Notes: generated by a model from the letters alone, not told the origin. A DNA stretch of 64,000 nucleotides from Paraburkholderia sp. IMGN_8 (GCF_038050405.1 NZ_CP150901.1:3100001-3164000), one strand, 5' to 3'; positions 35,930-45,283 are shown, counted from the stretch's first letter. Program-made: numbers and translations.

Positions 35930-37231
35930 ATGACTCGCAAGTCCAGATTGCTGGCGATGGGAGGCGCGGTCGTCGTGGCCGCGCTGATCGTCGCAGGATG
36001 GCTGATGTGGAAGCCCGCGATTGCGCCGGTCAGTCCGCCGCCGGCTTCGTCCTTCGACGCACAAACGAAGCTCGCGGGCGCGCGGGTCGTGGCGCTGGGC
36101 GACTGTATCGTCTGCCACACAGCGAAGGGCGCCCAGCCGTTCGCCGGCGGCCTGCCGCTTGCCACCCCGTTCGGGACTATCTACGCCACCAACATCACGC
36201 CGGACTCCGAGACGGGCATCGGCAACTGGTCGCTGGAAGCGTTCACGCGAGCGGTACGTTACGGTGTCGCCCGCGACGGACATCTGCTCTATCCCGCGTT
36301 TCCGTATCTCCACTTCACGCGCATGTCCGATCGCGACATTTCGGTTGCGTACGCGTATCTGATGACGCGTGAGCCGGTCAAAGAGACCGCGCCGGCGAAC
36401 GACCTGATGTTCCCGCTGAACTTCCGGCCCTTGCTCGCGTTCTGGAACGTGTTGTTCCTGCACCCCGGCGAGCAGACGGCGGACGCGTCGAAAGACGCCG
36501 GGTTGAACCACGGCAAGCTACTGGTGGACGGCCTCGGTCACTGCGCGTCGTGCCATTCGCCGCTCAATGCGATCGGCGGCGAGAAGTTGGGACATGCATT
36601 CGACGGCGGCATCGTCGACGGCTGGGATGCCCCCGCGCTGAACGCACTCGGTTCGGCGCCGAAACCGTGGACCATGGAACAGCTCGTCATGTATCTGCGC
36701 AGCGGCCGCGCCAGCGAGCACGGCGCAGCGGCCGGCCCGATGCTGCCGGTCACGCGCGATCTCGCCACCGTGCCCGAAGCCGACGTGCAGGCAATTGCCG
36801 CCTACATCCTGTCGATCCAGAAAGCGCAACCGGCCGTCATGGGTGCGGCTACCGACGGCGCGGGTCACGTCGCGGGTCACGCCGACCCGTCGCCCGCGGC
36901 GCAGCGCGGCGCGATCCTGTTCGGCGCATCGTGCGCGCAATGCCATGGCCCCGCCGCGCCGATGCAATCGATCGGCGAGCGCCCCACGCTTGCGTTCAGC
37001 ACCGCGGTCAACGCCACGACGCCGCGCAACGCCGCCCAGATGATCCTCAGCGGCAACGGCTGGCACGGCGAGGACAGCATGAACTACATGCCGTCCTTCA
37101 GCGACATCTATAGCGACCAGCAGATCGCCGATCTGGTGTCCTACATCCGCGCGACGTATTCGCAGCACGGTGCGTGGCAGGACGTCGAGGAAACGGTGGC
37201 CAAAGTCAGACAGGAGAACAACGCGCGATGA
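35930..37231 (+). CDS. Triheme cytochrome c subunit
   Basis: A 433-residue membrane-anchored protein (helix at about 9-26) with three CxxCH heme motifs: CIVCH (59-63), CASCH (205-209) and CAQCH (335-339). This is the layout of the cytochrome subunit that takes electrons from periplasmic alcohol, aldehyde or isoquinoline-type dehydrogenases. Its stop overlaps the start of the [2Fe-2S] gene (ATGA), so it belongs to that enzyme, linking the molybdenum hydroxylase to the respiratory chain. Confidence 0.92.
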   Translation: MTRKSRLLAMGGAVVVAALIVAGWLMWKPAIAPVSPPPASSFDAQTKLAGARVVALGDCIVCHTAKGAQPFAGGLPLATPFGTIYATNITPDSETGIGNWSLEAFTRAVRYGVARDGHLLYPAFPYLHFTRMSDRDISVAYAYLMTREPVKETAPANDLMFPLNFRPLLAFWNVLFLHPGEQTADASKDAGLNHGKLLVDGLGHCASCHSPLNAIGGEKLGHAFDGGIVDGWDAPALNALGSAPKPWTMEQLVMYLRSGRASEHGAAAGPMLPVTRDLATVPEADVQAIAAYILSIQKAQPAVMGAATDGAGHVAGHADPSPAAQRGAILFGASCAQCHGPAAPMQSIGERPTLAFSTAVNATTPRNAAQMILSGNGWHGEDSMNYMPSFSDIYSDQQIADLVSYIRATYSQHGAWQDVEETVAKVRQENNAR

Positions 37232-37740
37232 TCAACCTTAACGTCAATGGCGTGCAGCACGCGCTGGATATCGATCCATCGACGCCGCTCCTTTACGCGC
37301 TGCGCAACGACCTGCATCTGCATGGCGCCAAGTTCGGCTGTGGACTCGGACAATGCGGCGCGTGCACGGTGATCGTGGGCGGCCAGGCCGCCTTTTCCTG
37401 CCTGATTCCAGTGTCGTCGATCGGCAGCCGCCCTGTGCGCACAATTGAGAGCCTCGGCACCGCCGCGCATCCCGGCCCGCTGCAGAAGTCGTTCATTGAG
37501 CATCAGGCCGCGCAGTGCGGTTATTGCATCGCCGGCATGATCATGCGCGCGCAGGCGCTGCTCGAGCGCAATCCGCGGCCGACCGAGCGTGAACTGCGCG
37601 AGCACATGGAGCCGAATCTTTGCCGTTGCGGCACCCACATGCGCATCCTCGCCGCGATCCGCGAAGTCGCGCACCTGCCCGCGACAGACGCTGCGCCCAG
37701 CCCGCCTCAAGGCGCGGCGAGCCACGGAGGCATGCAATGA
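37228..37740 (+). CDS. [2Fe-2S] subunit of molybdenum hydroxylase
   Basis: A 170-residue small subunit of the xanthine oxidase family. The plant-type ferredoxin cluster is bound by Cys38, Cys43, Cys46 and Cys58 (GCGLGQCGAC...SCL), and the second cluster by Cys97, Cys100, Cys132 and Cys134 (QCGYC and LCRCG). This matches IorA/NicA-type proteins. A proline- and alanine-rich tail of about 25 residues follows. AGGAG precedes the ATG at 37228. It is coupled by ATGA overlap at both ends, so cytochrome, Fe-S subunit and Mo subunit are one operon and probably one complex. Confidence 0.93.
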   Translation: MINLNVNGVQHALDIDPSTPLLYALRNDLHLHGAKFGCGLGQCGACTVIVGGQAAFSCLIPVSSIGSRPVRTIESLGTAAHPGPLQKSFIEHQAAQCGYCIAGMIMRAQALLERNPRPTERELREHMEPNLCRCGTHMRILAAIREVAHLPATDAAPSPPQGAASHGGMQ

Positions 37741-40001
37741 GCGTCAAAGAAGACGATATCGACGAGGGACGCCGCCGCTTCATGATGTCCGGCGCGCTGG
37801 TAGTGAGCTTCAGCCTGTTCCCCGACATCAAGGCCATGGCCCAGGAGGTGATCGCTGACGAAGGCGCTGCGGTGCACGTCGCCAAAGCGACCGAGGCGCT
37901 CGCGGGCAGCCTGAAGACCAATCCGTTTCTCGATGCATGGATCAAGATCGATCCCGCGGGCAAGGTGACCGCATACACCGGCAAGGTCGAACTGGGCACG
38001 GGTGTGCGCACCGCGCTGCTGCAGATCGCGGCCGAAGAACTGGACATGGCGCCCGCGTTGATCACGTTCCTGACCGCCGACACGGGCGCCTCGCCGGACG
38101 AGGGGCTCACAGCAGGCAGCCACACGATCGCCGACAGCGGCAGCGCGTTGCTGAACGCCGCCGCCCAGGTGCGGGGCCTGCTCGTCGATGCGGCGGCCAA
38201 ACACTTCGGCGTCGAGAGCAGCGTGCTGAAAGTTCGGAACGCGATCATCAAGGCGCCCGACGGCCGCACGATGACTTACGGCCATGCCATCGGCGGGGTG
38301 GATCTGCATCGTATGGCGACGCCGGCTTCGCCGTTGAAAGACCCCGCCACGTTCGTAACGATCGGCACGTCATTGCCGCGGCTGGACATCCCGGGCAAGG
38401 TGACGGGCGGCCCGAGCTATGTGCAGGACATGTCGATGCCGGACATGCTGCACGCACGCGTGGTGCTGCCGCCGGTCTACGATGCGAAGCTGCTGCAGAC
38501 GAATACGCCCGAGATTCTGAAGATGCCGGGCGTCGTGAAGGTGATCAGGAACGGCAGCATGCTGGCGGTGGTCGCCAAAGGCGAATGGCAGGCCGTGCAA
38601 GCGCAACGCGCGCTGGCCGCGGGGAGTCAGTGGAGCGCCAGACGCACATTGCCCGACCCGGCTACCGTGCACAGCGATCTGAAGACGATCTCCACTGAAC
38701 ACATCGAGATTGCGAACACGCACAGCGCGGCCGGCACGCCCGTCAAAACGCTGAGCGCGAAGTACACCAAGCACTACATGCTGCACGGTTCGATCGGCCC
38801 ATCATGCTCGGTCGCGCAGTTCAAGGACGGCAGCATGACCGTCTGGACGCACTCGCAAGGGGTCTATCCACTGCGCGACGCGTTGGCTGAAATGCTGTCG
38901 CTGGCGAAGGACAAGGTGCGCTGCGTTCACGTCGAAGGGTCGGGCTGTTACGGCCATAACGGCGCAGACGACGTCGCCGCGCACGCCGCGTTGATCGCCC
39001 GCGAAATGGCGGGTCATCCGGTTCGCGTGCAATGGATGCGCGAACAGGAGCATACGTGGGATCACTACACGCCCGCGATGGTCACCGAAGTCAGTGCATC
39101 GCTCGACGCGAGCGGCAGTATCATCGACTGGAACTACGCGCTGTGGAGCAGCTCGCACAACGAGCGGATCGTCAACGCCGGCCGGCTCATTCCGGCGCAA
39201 ATGCTGGAGAAACCGTTCATGCCGGCGGCGTCGGTACCGATGGTGCAGCCGGAAGGCGGCGGCGACCGCAACGCGATTCCGCTGTATGCGTTCCCCAATA
39301 TGCACGTGATGAACAACTTCTCGCCGACCATGCCGTTGCACACGTCGGCGATGCGCTCGCTCGGCGCGCACATGAACATCTTCACGATAGAGACGTTTAT
39401 GGACGAGTTGAGCGCCGCCGCCGGCGCCGACCCCGTCGCGTTCCGGCTCAAGCATATGCAGGATCCGCGCGCCCGAGACGTGATCCGGCTTGCCGCCGGG
39501 AAATTCGGCTGGCCGCGCGCGCCGCGCAAGGCCAATCAAGGCGTCGGCTTTGCGTTCGGCAAATACAAGAACCTGATGGCTTATGTGGCGATCGCCGTCG
39601 AGATTTCCGTGGTGCGCGAGACCGGCCAGGTGATTCTCGAGCGCGCCGAAGTGGCGGTGGACTCGGGGCAGATCGTCACCCCCGACGGCATCCGCAACCA
39701 GATCGAAGGCGGTGTGATTCAATCGGCAAGCTGGACGCTCTATGAAGCGTTAAAGTTCGATACAGCGAGAATCCGCAGCTTCGACTGGAGCAGTTATCCG
39801 ATCCTGCGGTTCTCCGCCGTGCCGCGCAGTTTGAACGTGCATCTGATCAATCGCCCCGGTGCGCCCTTTCTCGGCGCTGCGGAAGCGTCGATGGGGCCGA
39901 CCGCCGGCGCGATCGGCAATGCGCTGTTCGATGCGACCGGCAAGCGCCTGCGCGACATGCCCTTGGGCGGCGACAACCTGCGCCGGCAGATCGAAATCTA
40001 G
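37737..40001 (+). CDS. Molybdopterin subunit of IorB/NicB-type hydroxylase
   Basis: A 754-residue large subunit of the xanthine oxidase family, isoquinoline 1-oxidoreductase/nicotinate dehydrogenase branch. It starts with a Tat-type leader (EGRRRFMMSGALVVSFSL) and is thus exported folded with cofactor. Conserved blocks include GKVELGTGVRTALLQIAAEE, the FVTIGTSLPRLDIPGKVTG region, MRSLGAHMNIFTIETFMDEL and GAAEASMGPTAGAIGNAL, the last carrying the catalytic glutamate. Two-gene Mo enzymes with a separate cytochrome c hydroxylate N-heteroaromatics or oxidise aldehydes. The dihydroxypyridine-hydroxylase-like genes either side favour an N-heteroaromatic; a membrane aldehyde dehydrogenase is the alternative. 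Confidence 0.9.
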   Translation: MSVKEDDIDEGRRRFMMSGALVVSFSLFPDIKAMAQEVIADEGAAVHVAKATEALAGSLKTNPFLDAWIKIDPAGKVTAYTGKVELGTGVRTALLQIAAEELDMAPALITFLTADTGASPDEGLTAGSHTIADSGSALLNAAAQVRGLLVDAAAKHFGVESSVLKVRNAIIKAPDGRTMTYGHAIGGVDLHRMATPASPLKDPATFVTIGTSLPRLDIPGKVTGGPSYVQDMSMPDMLHARVVLPPVYDAKLLQTNTPEILKMPGVVKVIRNGSMLAVVAKGEWQAVQAQRALAAGSQWSARRTLPDPATVHSDLKTISTEHIEIANTHSAAGTPVKTLSAKYTKHYMLHGSIGPSCSVAQFKDGSMTVWTHSQGVYPLRDALAEMLSLAKDKVRCVHVEGSGCYGHNGADDVAAHAALIAREMAGHPVRVQWMREQEHTWDHYTPAMVTEVSASLDASGSIIDWNYALWSSSHNERIVNAGRLIPAQMLEKPFMPAASVPMVQPEGGGDRNAIPLYAFPNMHVMNNFSPTMPLHTSAMRSLGAHMNIFTIETFMDELSAAAGADPVAFRLKHMQDPRARDVIRLAAGKFGWPRAPRKANQGVGFAFGKYKNLMAYVAIAVEISVVRETGQVILERAEVAVDSGQIVTPDGIRNQIEGGVIQSASWTLYEALKFDTARIRSFDWSSYPILRFSAVPRSLNVHLINRPGAPFLGAAEASMGPTAGAIGNALFDATGKRLRDMPLGGDNLRRQIEI

Positions 40002-40027
40002 CGGTTCCACCTGGGTTCGTGAGCACC

Positions 40028-41161
40028 ATGAAAATTGCCATCGCAGGCGGTTCGATAGCAGGGCTCGCATGCGCGTTGACGCTCACGTGCACGGGTCACG
40101 ACGTGCACGTCTACGAACGCTCCGCCACGCCGCTTCGAGGGCGCGGCGGCGGTGTCGTCGTACTCCGGCAGATGCTGCGCTTTCTCGAGGACCATGGCCA
40201 CCGAACCCGCGCGATGCTTGCGGTGCCCACCCACCGGCGGCGGTGGATCGACAGCGAAGGCCAGGTGATTCGCGACGACCCTGAGTTGCTGCCGTTTTCA
40301 TCGTGGGATGCGGTGTACCGGTCGCTATGCAGCATGCTGCCGCCCGGCGCCATTCACTATGGGCGCCACGTCGCGAGTGTGGCCGAAGACGCACACGGCG
40401 TGGACATCCGCTTCGACGACGGCTCAGCGCCGGTTCGAGCCGACGTGCTGGTCGCCGCCGACGGCACCGGCTCGCGGCTTCGGTCCATGCTTTTTCCCGG
40501 CAGCGTTTCGTCGTATGCGGGGTACATCGCGTGGCGCGGTGTGGTGAACGAAAGCGCTTTCCATCGTGACGATGTCTCGGATCTGATCGAGAACATGACG
40601 CTCTATCAATCGGATGCCGAACTATTCATGACGTTCCTCATCCCCGCGCTGGACGGCTCGCTCGAAACAGGCGCACGCCGCTTCAACTGGCTCTGGTACA
40701 GGAACGAACCGGACATGTCGTCGGTCGGCGCGTTTCTGACCGGCCGCGACGGCCAGCGCCACCATGCATCGGTTGCGCCGGGCGAACTGTCGGAGCCGTC
40801 GCTCGCATTCCTGCATCGAACGGCGCGCGAGAGACTTCCCCACACCTTGTCGCAACTGGTGGCCGCGACGGACACCCCTTTCCTGCAAGCCATCTCCGAT
40901 GCGTTGAGCCCGTCGTTCGCCAAAGGGCGCATCGCGCTGGTGGGCGACGCCGCCTGCACGCTGCGGCCGCACACGGGCTCGGGCACCTCGAAAGCCGCCG
41001 GCGATGCGGTGAGCCTCGCCGAAGCGCTCGCGACACCCACCGCGGATGTCGTACCGGTGCTCGACGACTGGGCTGCGCGGCGCCGGAGCGCCGTCGAACC
41101 GCTGATTCTGAAGGGTCCACGGCTGGCTCAATCGTTCGGACTCGGCTACCCGTCGCACTGA
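40028..41161 (+). CDS. FAD monooxygenase, 2,6-dihydroxypyridine 3-hydroxylase-like
   Basis: A 377-residue flavoprotein hydroxylase. The FAD dinucleotide site is IAIAGGSIAGLACALTLTCT, the second motif AADGTGSRL, and the third VGDAACTLRPHTGSGTSKAA. The YAGYIAWRGVV block and the NWLWYRNEP segment are shared with the monooxygenase half of the fusion protein at 32738-34537 and with dihydroxypyridine hydroxylases. The two are thus paralogues in one cluster, perhaps acting on successive intermediates. It starts 26 bases after the Mo-subunit gene and ends the operon. Confidence 0.9.
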   Translation: MKIAIAGGSIAGLACALTLTCTGHDVHVYERSATPLRGRGGGVVVLRQMLRFLEDHGHRTRAMLAVPTHRRRWIDSEGQVIRDDPELLPFSSWDAVYRSLCSMLPPGAIHYGRHVASVAEDAHGVDIRFDDGSAPVRADVLVAADGTGSRLRSMLFPGSVSSYAGYIAWRGVVNESAFHRDDVSDLIENMTLYQSDAELFMTFLIPALDGSLETGARRFNWLWYRNEPDMSSVGAFLTGRDGQRHHASVAPGELSEPSLAFLHRTARERLPHTLSQLVAATDTPFLQAISDALSPSFAKGRIALVGDAACTLRPHTGSGTSKAAGDAVSLAEALATPTADVVPVLDDWAARRRSAVEPLILKGPRLAQSFGLGYPSH

Positions 41162-41381
41162 GCGGAGCATCGCCATGGCGCTTAAGGCCGAACATGCTGG
41201 CCGAATACCGCGCTCCGCGACGTTCAGGACATCTCGCTAGTACCGCTTCAAGCCCGGTTAAGAAGAATTAAGCATTCTGAAGTTCAATACAGACGCCAAC
41301 GCCGTACGATCCAATCCTGTGATGTCACGTCACGCATCGTCTTGACTGCACATCCACCAACATCACAAGAATGGAGAAAAA

Positions 41382-42386
41382 TTGACTAACCCTTCCGGAG
41401 TTCCATCGGCAAATCGCCGGCAGCTACTCGTTGCAAGCGCCGGTGCCGCCGGCGCGGCAGTCGCCGCGATGGCGGCACCTACTGTCGCGATGGCTGCGGC
41501 ATCCGCCGGCGCTAGTGCGCACGCGGGCACCTCATCCCACCCACAGCATGGAGAGCGTCATACCATGAACACGGTCACCACCAAAGACGGCACGCGCATT
41601 TTCTTCAAGGATTGGGGCAGCGGCAAGCCGGTGGTCTTTTCGCACGGCTGGCCACTCGACGCCGACGCATGGGACGCACAGATGCTGTTCCTCGTGCAGA
41701 AAGGCTATCGGGTCATTGCTCACGACCGCCGCGGCCATGGCCGCTCGGACCAGCCGTCCCACGGCAACGACATGGACACCTACGCCGACGATCTGGCTGC
41801 CGTGATCAACGCGCTCGACCTGAAGGGCGCCACGCTGGTCGGCCATTCGACGGGCGGCGGCGAAGTTGCGCACTACATCGGCCGCCACGGCACCTCGCGT
41901 GTCGCCAAGGCGGTGCTGATCGGCGCCGTGCCGCCGGTCATGGTCAAGAGCGAGAGCAATCCGATCGGCTTGCCGATGTCCGTGTTCGACGGCATTCGCG
42001 CGAGCGTCGCGAGTAACCGTTCGCAGTTCTACAAAGACCTTGCCGTGCCGTTCTACGGCTTCAACCGGCCCAACGCGAAAGTCTCGCAAGGCATGATCGA
42101 CGAGTTCTGGCGCGAGTGCATGCTCGGCTCGATCAAAGGCCAGTACGAATGTATCAAGCAGTTCTCCGAAGTCGACTACACCGCGGATCTGAAGAAGATC
42201 GATGTGCCGACACTGATCCTGCATGGCGACGACGACCAGATCGTTCCCATCGACGCCTCGGCTCGCCTGTCGGCCAAGCTGGTGAAGAACGCCACGTTGA
42301 AGGTCTATCCGGGTGCGCCTCATGGCATGTGCTCGACCGACGCCGACAAGGTCAACGCCGATCTGCTCGAATTCCTGCAGAGCTAA
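41382..42386 (+). CDS. Alpha/beta hydrolase (non-heme chloroperoxidase/arylesterase type), Tat-exported
   Basis: A 334-residue protein from a TTG at 41382 with GGAG five bases upstream. The first 48 residues are a twin-arginine-type leader ([20 protein letters not shown]). The catalytic domain begins at Met62 and has [19 protein letters not shown], the nucleophile Ser156 in [10 protein letters not shown], the acid in [12 protein letters not shown] and the histidine in GAPHGM, as in cofactor-free haloperoxidases and arylesterases. The ATG at 41565 could give a leaderless cytosolic form. In Burkholderia this family is usually about 270 residues and cytosolic, so the added leader is unusual. Confidence 0.88.
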   Translation: MTNPSGVPSANRRQLLVASAGAAGAAVAAMAAPTVAMAAASAGASAHAGTSSHPQHGERHTMNTVTTKDGTRIFFKDWGSGKPVVFSHGWPLDADAWDAQMLFLVQKGYRVIAHDRRGHGRSDQPSHGNDMDTYADDLAAVINALDLKGATLVGHSTGGGEVAHYIGRHGTSRVAKAVLIGAVPPVMVKSESNPIGLPMSVFDGIRASVASNRSQFYKDLAVPFYGFNRPNAKVSQGMIDEFWRECMLGSIKGQYECIKQFSEVDYTADLKKIDVPTLILHGDDDQIVPIDASARLSAKLVKNATLKVYPGAPHGMCSTDADKVNADLLEFLQS

Positions 42387-42697
42387 TGCAGGTTCGAGCG
42401 CGCGTCTGGTTGAACCAGCGAAGCGCTCGATGCAAAGGTGTAGTGCGGCGCGCCGGCTGCCTGGCAGCCCCAGGCGCCGCGTATCGCTCACAGAAAGCGA
42501 CGAGCACTATTACAGCCGATTCGAAAGCGCCAAGGAGTTAATTTCGCCGCATTACGAATACTACGAGAAACATTTAGCTCAAAGTACGCACCTTTTATTA
42601 CAAACTACTCCATAATGCAAACTTCTTACATCTCTTAATTGCTGGCTAAATTACCCTGGCAGCGGGACTGCAGCGCGACGAACCGAGGTGATGAATC
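42387..42697. other. Intergenic stretch with AT-rich leader before AraC gene
   Basis: 311 bases without a supported gene. The first third holds a GC-rich hairpin (listed separately). From about 42530 to 42650 the sequence is unusually AT-rich for this window and probably contains the promoter of the AraC gene. I see no further structure. Confidence 0.6.
42445..42480 (+). terminator. GC-rich hairpin after the chloroperoxidase gene
   Basis: Outer stem GCGGCG (42445-42450) with CGCCGC (42475-42480), inner stem GGCTG (42455-42459) with CAGCC (42465-42469), loop CCTGG. It is 58 bases after the stop codon. No T-run follows, so termination is plausible but not certain. Confidence 0.4.
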
Positions 42698-43612
42698 ATG
42701 GTCAACGATACTCAGACTTCCTCCGCCACGGCAGCACGACCGAAAGACTCGCTGGGGTGCCTGTCGAACCAGCTATACAAAGACCTCGAACTCGACACGG
42801 GTGAGTTCAAGTTTTATCGCAAGTGCACGCGCGACGGCAAGACGAGTGCGGTCGACATGCCCGCCTCCGATCGCGGCCTCCTTATCGGCGTGTCGCTGAG
42901 AAGCGGCCATAGCCGGCGCATTTTTTCCGGGCACAGATGGGCGTCGCACGACTTCGAAAAAGATTCGATCTACGTTCGTGATTTCGCCGATGACTACCGG
43001 GCCGAGTTGTACCGCGGTTTCGATTTCGTGCTGATGGAGTTGTCGCGTGTTTTCATGGCGAACGCCTGCTACGAGCGCAGCGGATCGAGCACACCGCGCG
43101 TTTCATCTCTGGCAGGCCGCAAGGACCCGATCCTTGGGCACCTCGCGCAGATATTGTCCCTTACGCTGGAACGCCAGAGCGAGGCCAGCCCGCTCTTTGT
43201 CGAACAGTTGGGCGTCACGATCGGGACACATCTGATCGATCGGTACAGCAACGCACCGTCTGAGTCGAATAAGAAAAACCGGCGGCTCTCGGGTTTGCAC
43301 GAGGCGCGAGCCAAAGACATGCTGCTCGCGCAAGCACAGGGCAATGTTTCGATCGAAGAGATCGCGAACGCTTGCAATCTGTCGCGCAGCTATTTCATCC
43401 GTGCGTTTCGCGAAACCACGCATCGCACCCCCCACCAATGGCAACTCGAGCGGCGTATTGATCGCGCGCGCGATCTGCTCAAACACTCGGACTTTTCCCT
43501 GTCGGAAATCGCCATTGCCTGCGGCTTTTCCGATCAAAGCCACTTCACGCGAACCTTCTCGCAGCTGGTCGGCAAGCCGCCCGGCGCCTGGCGTCGACAG
43601 ACGGGCCGTTAA
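42698..43612 (+). CDS. AraC-family regulator
   Basis: A 304-residue regulator. The C-terminal DNA-binding domain holds two helix-turn-helix units: VSIEEIANACNLSRSYFIRAF and FSLSEIAIACGFSDQSHFTRTF, followed by KPPGAWRRQ. The N-terminal 190 residues are the sensory domain, without a recognised ligand. A GAGGTGAT site precedes the ATG at 42698. It may regulate the hydrolase gene upstream or genes elsewhere; there is no palindromic operator in the AT-rich leader. Confidence 0.92.
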   Translation: MVNDTQTSSATAARPKDSLGCLSNQLYKDLELDTGEFKFYRKCTRDGKTSAVDMPASDRGLLIGVSLRSGHSRRIFSGHRWASHDFEKDSIYVRDFADDYRAELYRGFDFVLMELSRVFMANACYERSGSSTPRVSSLAGRKDPILGHLAQILSLTLERQSEASPLFVEQLGVTIGTHLIDRYSNAPSESNKKNRRLSGLHEARAKDMLLAQAQGNVSIEEIANACNLSRSYFIRAFRETTHRTPHQWQLERRIDRARDLLKHSDFSLSEIAIACGFSDQSHFTRTFSQLVGKPPGAWRRQTGR

Positions 43613-43645
43613 GCGGCGTGCCCTTCGCGCGTTTGATCAGACGCC

Positions 43646-43673
43646 AGGGCCTGTTCACATGTGAACAGGCCCT
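43646..43673. repeat. 28-bp perfect palindrome
   Basis: The half-site AGGGCCTGTTCACA is followed directly by its exact reverse complement, with no spacer. It lies 34 bases after the AraC stop. It could be a terminator hairpin, but there is no T-run, and the zero-spacer symmetry equally suits a protein-binding site or a repeated palindromic element scattered in the genome. Confidence 0.6.
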
Positions 43674-43846
43674 AACGTAGTGATCGATCAGCGGTGTTGG
43701 TGCAGGCGAATAGATTTTCATACAAAGCATCGCACTAACCGACAAGACGCGCTGTATCGGCCGAGGTACTTTCGAACACGTCGACGGCAGCCGTTCGTGT
43801 ATGCCTGCGCCCAATCGGCACCTCACACCATTTCCCTATCACGCTC

Positions 43847-45283
43847 ATGGTTCCTCAAATTGAAAACGACATGATCGAACTAGGCCGCTTTCAAATCGAT
43901 CTGGAAATGCGCGCTTTGCGGCAAAACGGCGAAGTTGTGCAGCTTGGGTCCCGCGCCTTTGACATCCTTGCCGTGGTCGCATCGGCGGGCGGGCGTCTCG
44001 TCACGAAAGACGAGTTGATGAGCGCAGTCTGGCCGGAAACCATCGTCGAAGAGAACAACATCCACGTTCATCTTTCGACGCTGCGCAAAATACTCGGCCC
44101 AGACCGGGACCTGATCCTCACCGTACCCGGCCGTGGGTATCAGCTTATTCAACGGCGGAAAAAATCCCTGCCGGAACAACCCAGCTCGCCTGCACCCGCC
44201 GGGCGCCCTTTGCCGCTGCCCAAGACTCGCCTCGTCGGGCGCGACGCAGCGCTCACGCAAATCCGCGCGATGCTGGAGCAAACGCATGTACTGACGCTGG
44301 TCGGCGCCGGCGGCATCGGCAAAACCAGTCTCGCGATCGAAGCGGCCCGTCAAGCGGCCGCGGACTTTCCCGAGGCTGTCTGTTTTGTGGAATTGGCCGC
44401 GACGAGCACCCAGGAAGGCGTGCTGACCGCAATACTGGAAGGCTGCGGGCGGCCCATCGAGGGTGGGCGGCCCAGCGTCGCGCAGGTCGCGTCGGCGCTT
44501 GCTGGAAAGCGTCGGCTGCTGCTGCTCGACAACGCGGAACATGTGGTGGGCTATGTCGCGGAAACCGTGGAAGCGCTGACTGCGGCAAACGATTTGCTCC
44601 GCGTGCTCGTGACGAGCAGAGAGCCGCTTCGCATCATGCCCGAAGTCGTGTTTCGGGTTGATCCTCTGGATGTGCCGCCACCCCATTCCACCGATGCCGA
44701 AATTCTGCAGCAGCCGGCGGTCAATCTGTTTCTACTTCGCGCCCATTCGTTGCAGCGGAACGTGGGCGCCGATAGTACGGAGATTCGGCTTGTCGGGGAG
44801 ATCTGCCGTCGGCTGGACGGCATTCCGCTGGCGCTCGAGCTGGCTGCGGCTCGCGTCGTAGCACTCGGTGTGGAAGGCGTGTACCGGCGGCTGGATGACC
44901 GGATGGCAATTCTGGCGGGCGGGTACCGGACCGCGCTGCCGCGCCATCAAACCTTGCGCGCGACATTCGACTGGAGCTTCGCGCTACTCGATTCGCTCAC
45001 GCGGTCGCTCTTCAGGCGTGTCGCCATTTTCGATGGCGTGTTCGCTTTCGAGGCCATGTGCGCGGTGGCGTGCGACGCCGAGCTGACGGTGGCAAGCGCG
45101 ATCAGCGGGATTACCGAGCTGGCGGCCAAATCCCTAGTCAATATCGAGTTCGACGGTCCGGTTGCGAAATACCGCCTGTCCGAATCGACCCGGGCGTATG
45201 CGTTGGAGAAACTGCAGGCCGAAGGCGAGAAACAAGAGATCGCTGCGCGTTACGCCCGCTATCTTTCCAGTGATCTAGAATGA
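43847..45283 (+). CDS. Winged-helix/STAND NTPase regulator, short form
   Basis: A 478-residue protein with an OmpR/CadC-type winged helix at residues 10-100 (VVQLGSRAFDILAVVASAGG, then VEENNIHVHLSTLRKILG and VPGRGYQLIQ), and a NB-ARC-like NTPase domain at about 125-400 with P-loop LVGAGGIGKTSLAIEAARQA, Walker B RRLLLLDNAEHV and the LEICRRLDGIPLALELAAARV block. Members usually continue with several hundred residues of TPR; here the frame ends just after the winged-helix-like segment (STRAYALEKL), so the sensor arm is missing. That may be a truncation or a natural short form. Confidence 0.82.
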   Translation: MVPQIENDMIELGRFQIDLEMRALRQNGEVVQLGSRAFDILAVVASAGGRLVTKDELMSAVWPETIVEENNIHVHLSTLRKILGPDRDLILTVPGRGYQLIQRRKKSLPEQPSSPAPAGRPLPLPKTRLVGRDAALTQIRAMLEQTHVLTLVGAGGIGKTSLAIEAARQAAADFPEAVCFVELAATSTQEGVLTAILEGCGRPIEGGRPSVAQVASALAGKRRLLLLDNAEHVVGYVAETVEALTAANDLLRVLVTSREPLRIMPEVVFRVDPLDVPPPHSTDAEILQQPAVNLFLLRAHSLQRNVGADSTEIRLVGEICRRLDGIPLALELAAARVVALGVEGVYRRLDDRMAILAGGYRTALPRHQTLRATFDWSFALLDSLTRSLFRRVAIFDGVFAFEAMCAVACDAELTVASAISGITELAAKSLVNIEFDGPVAKYRLSESTRAYALEKLQAEGEKQEIAARYARYLSSDLE

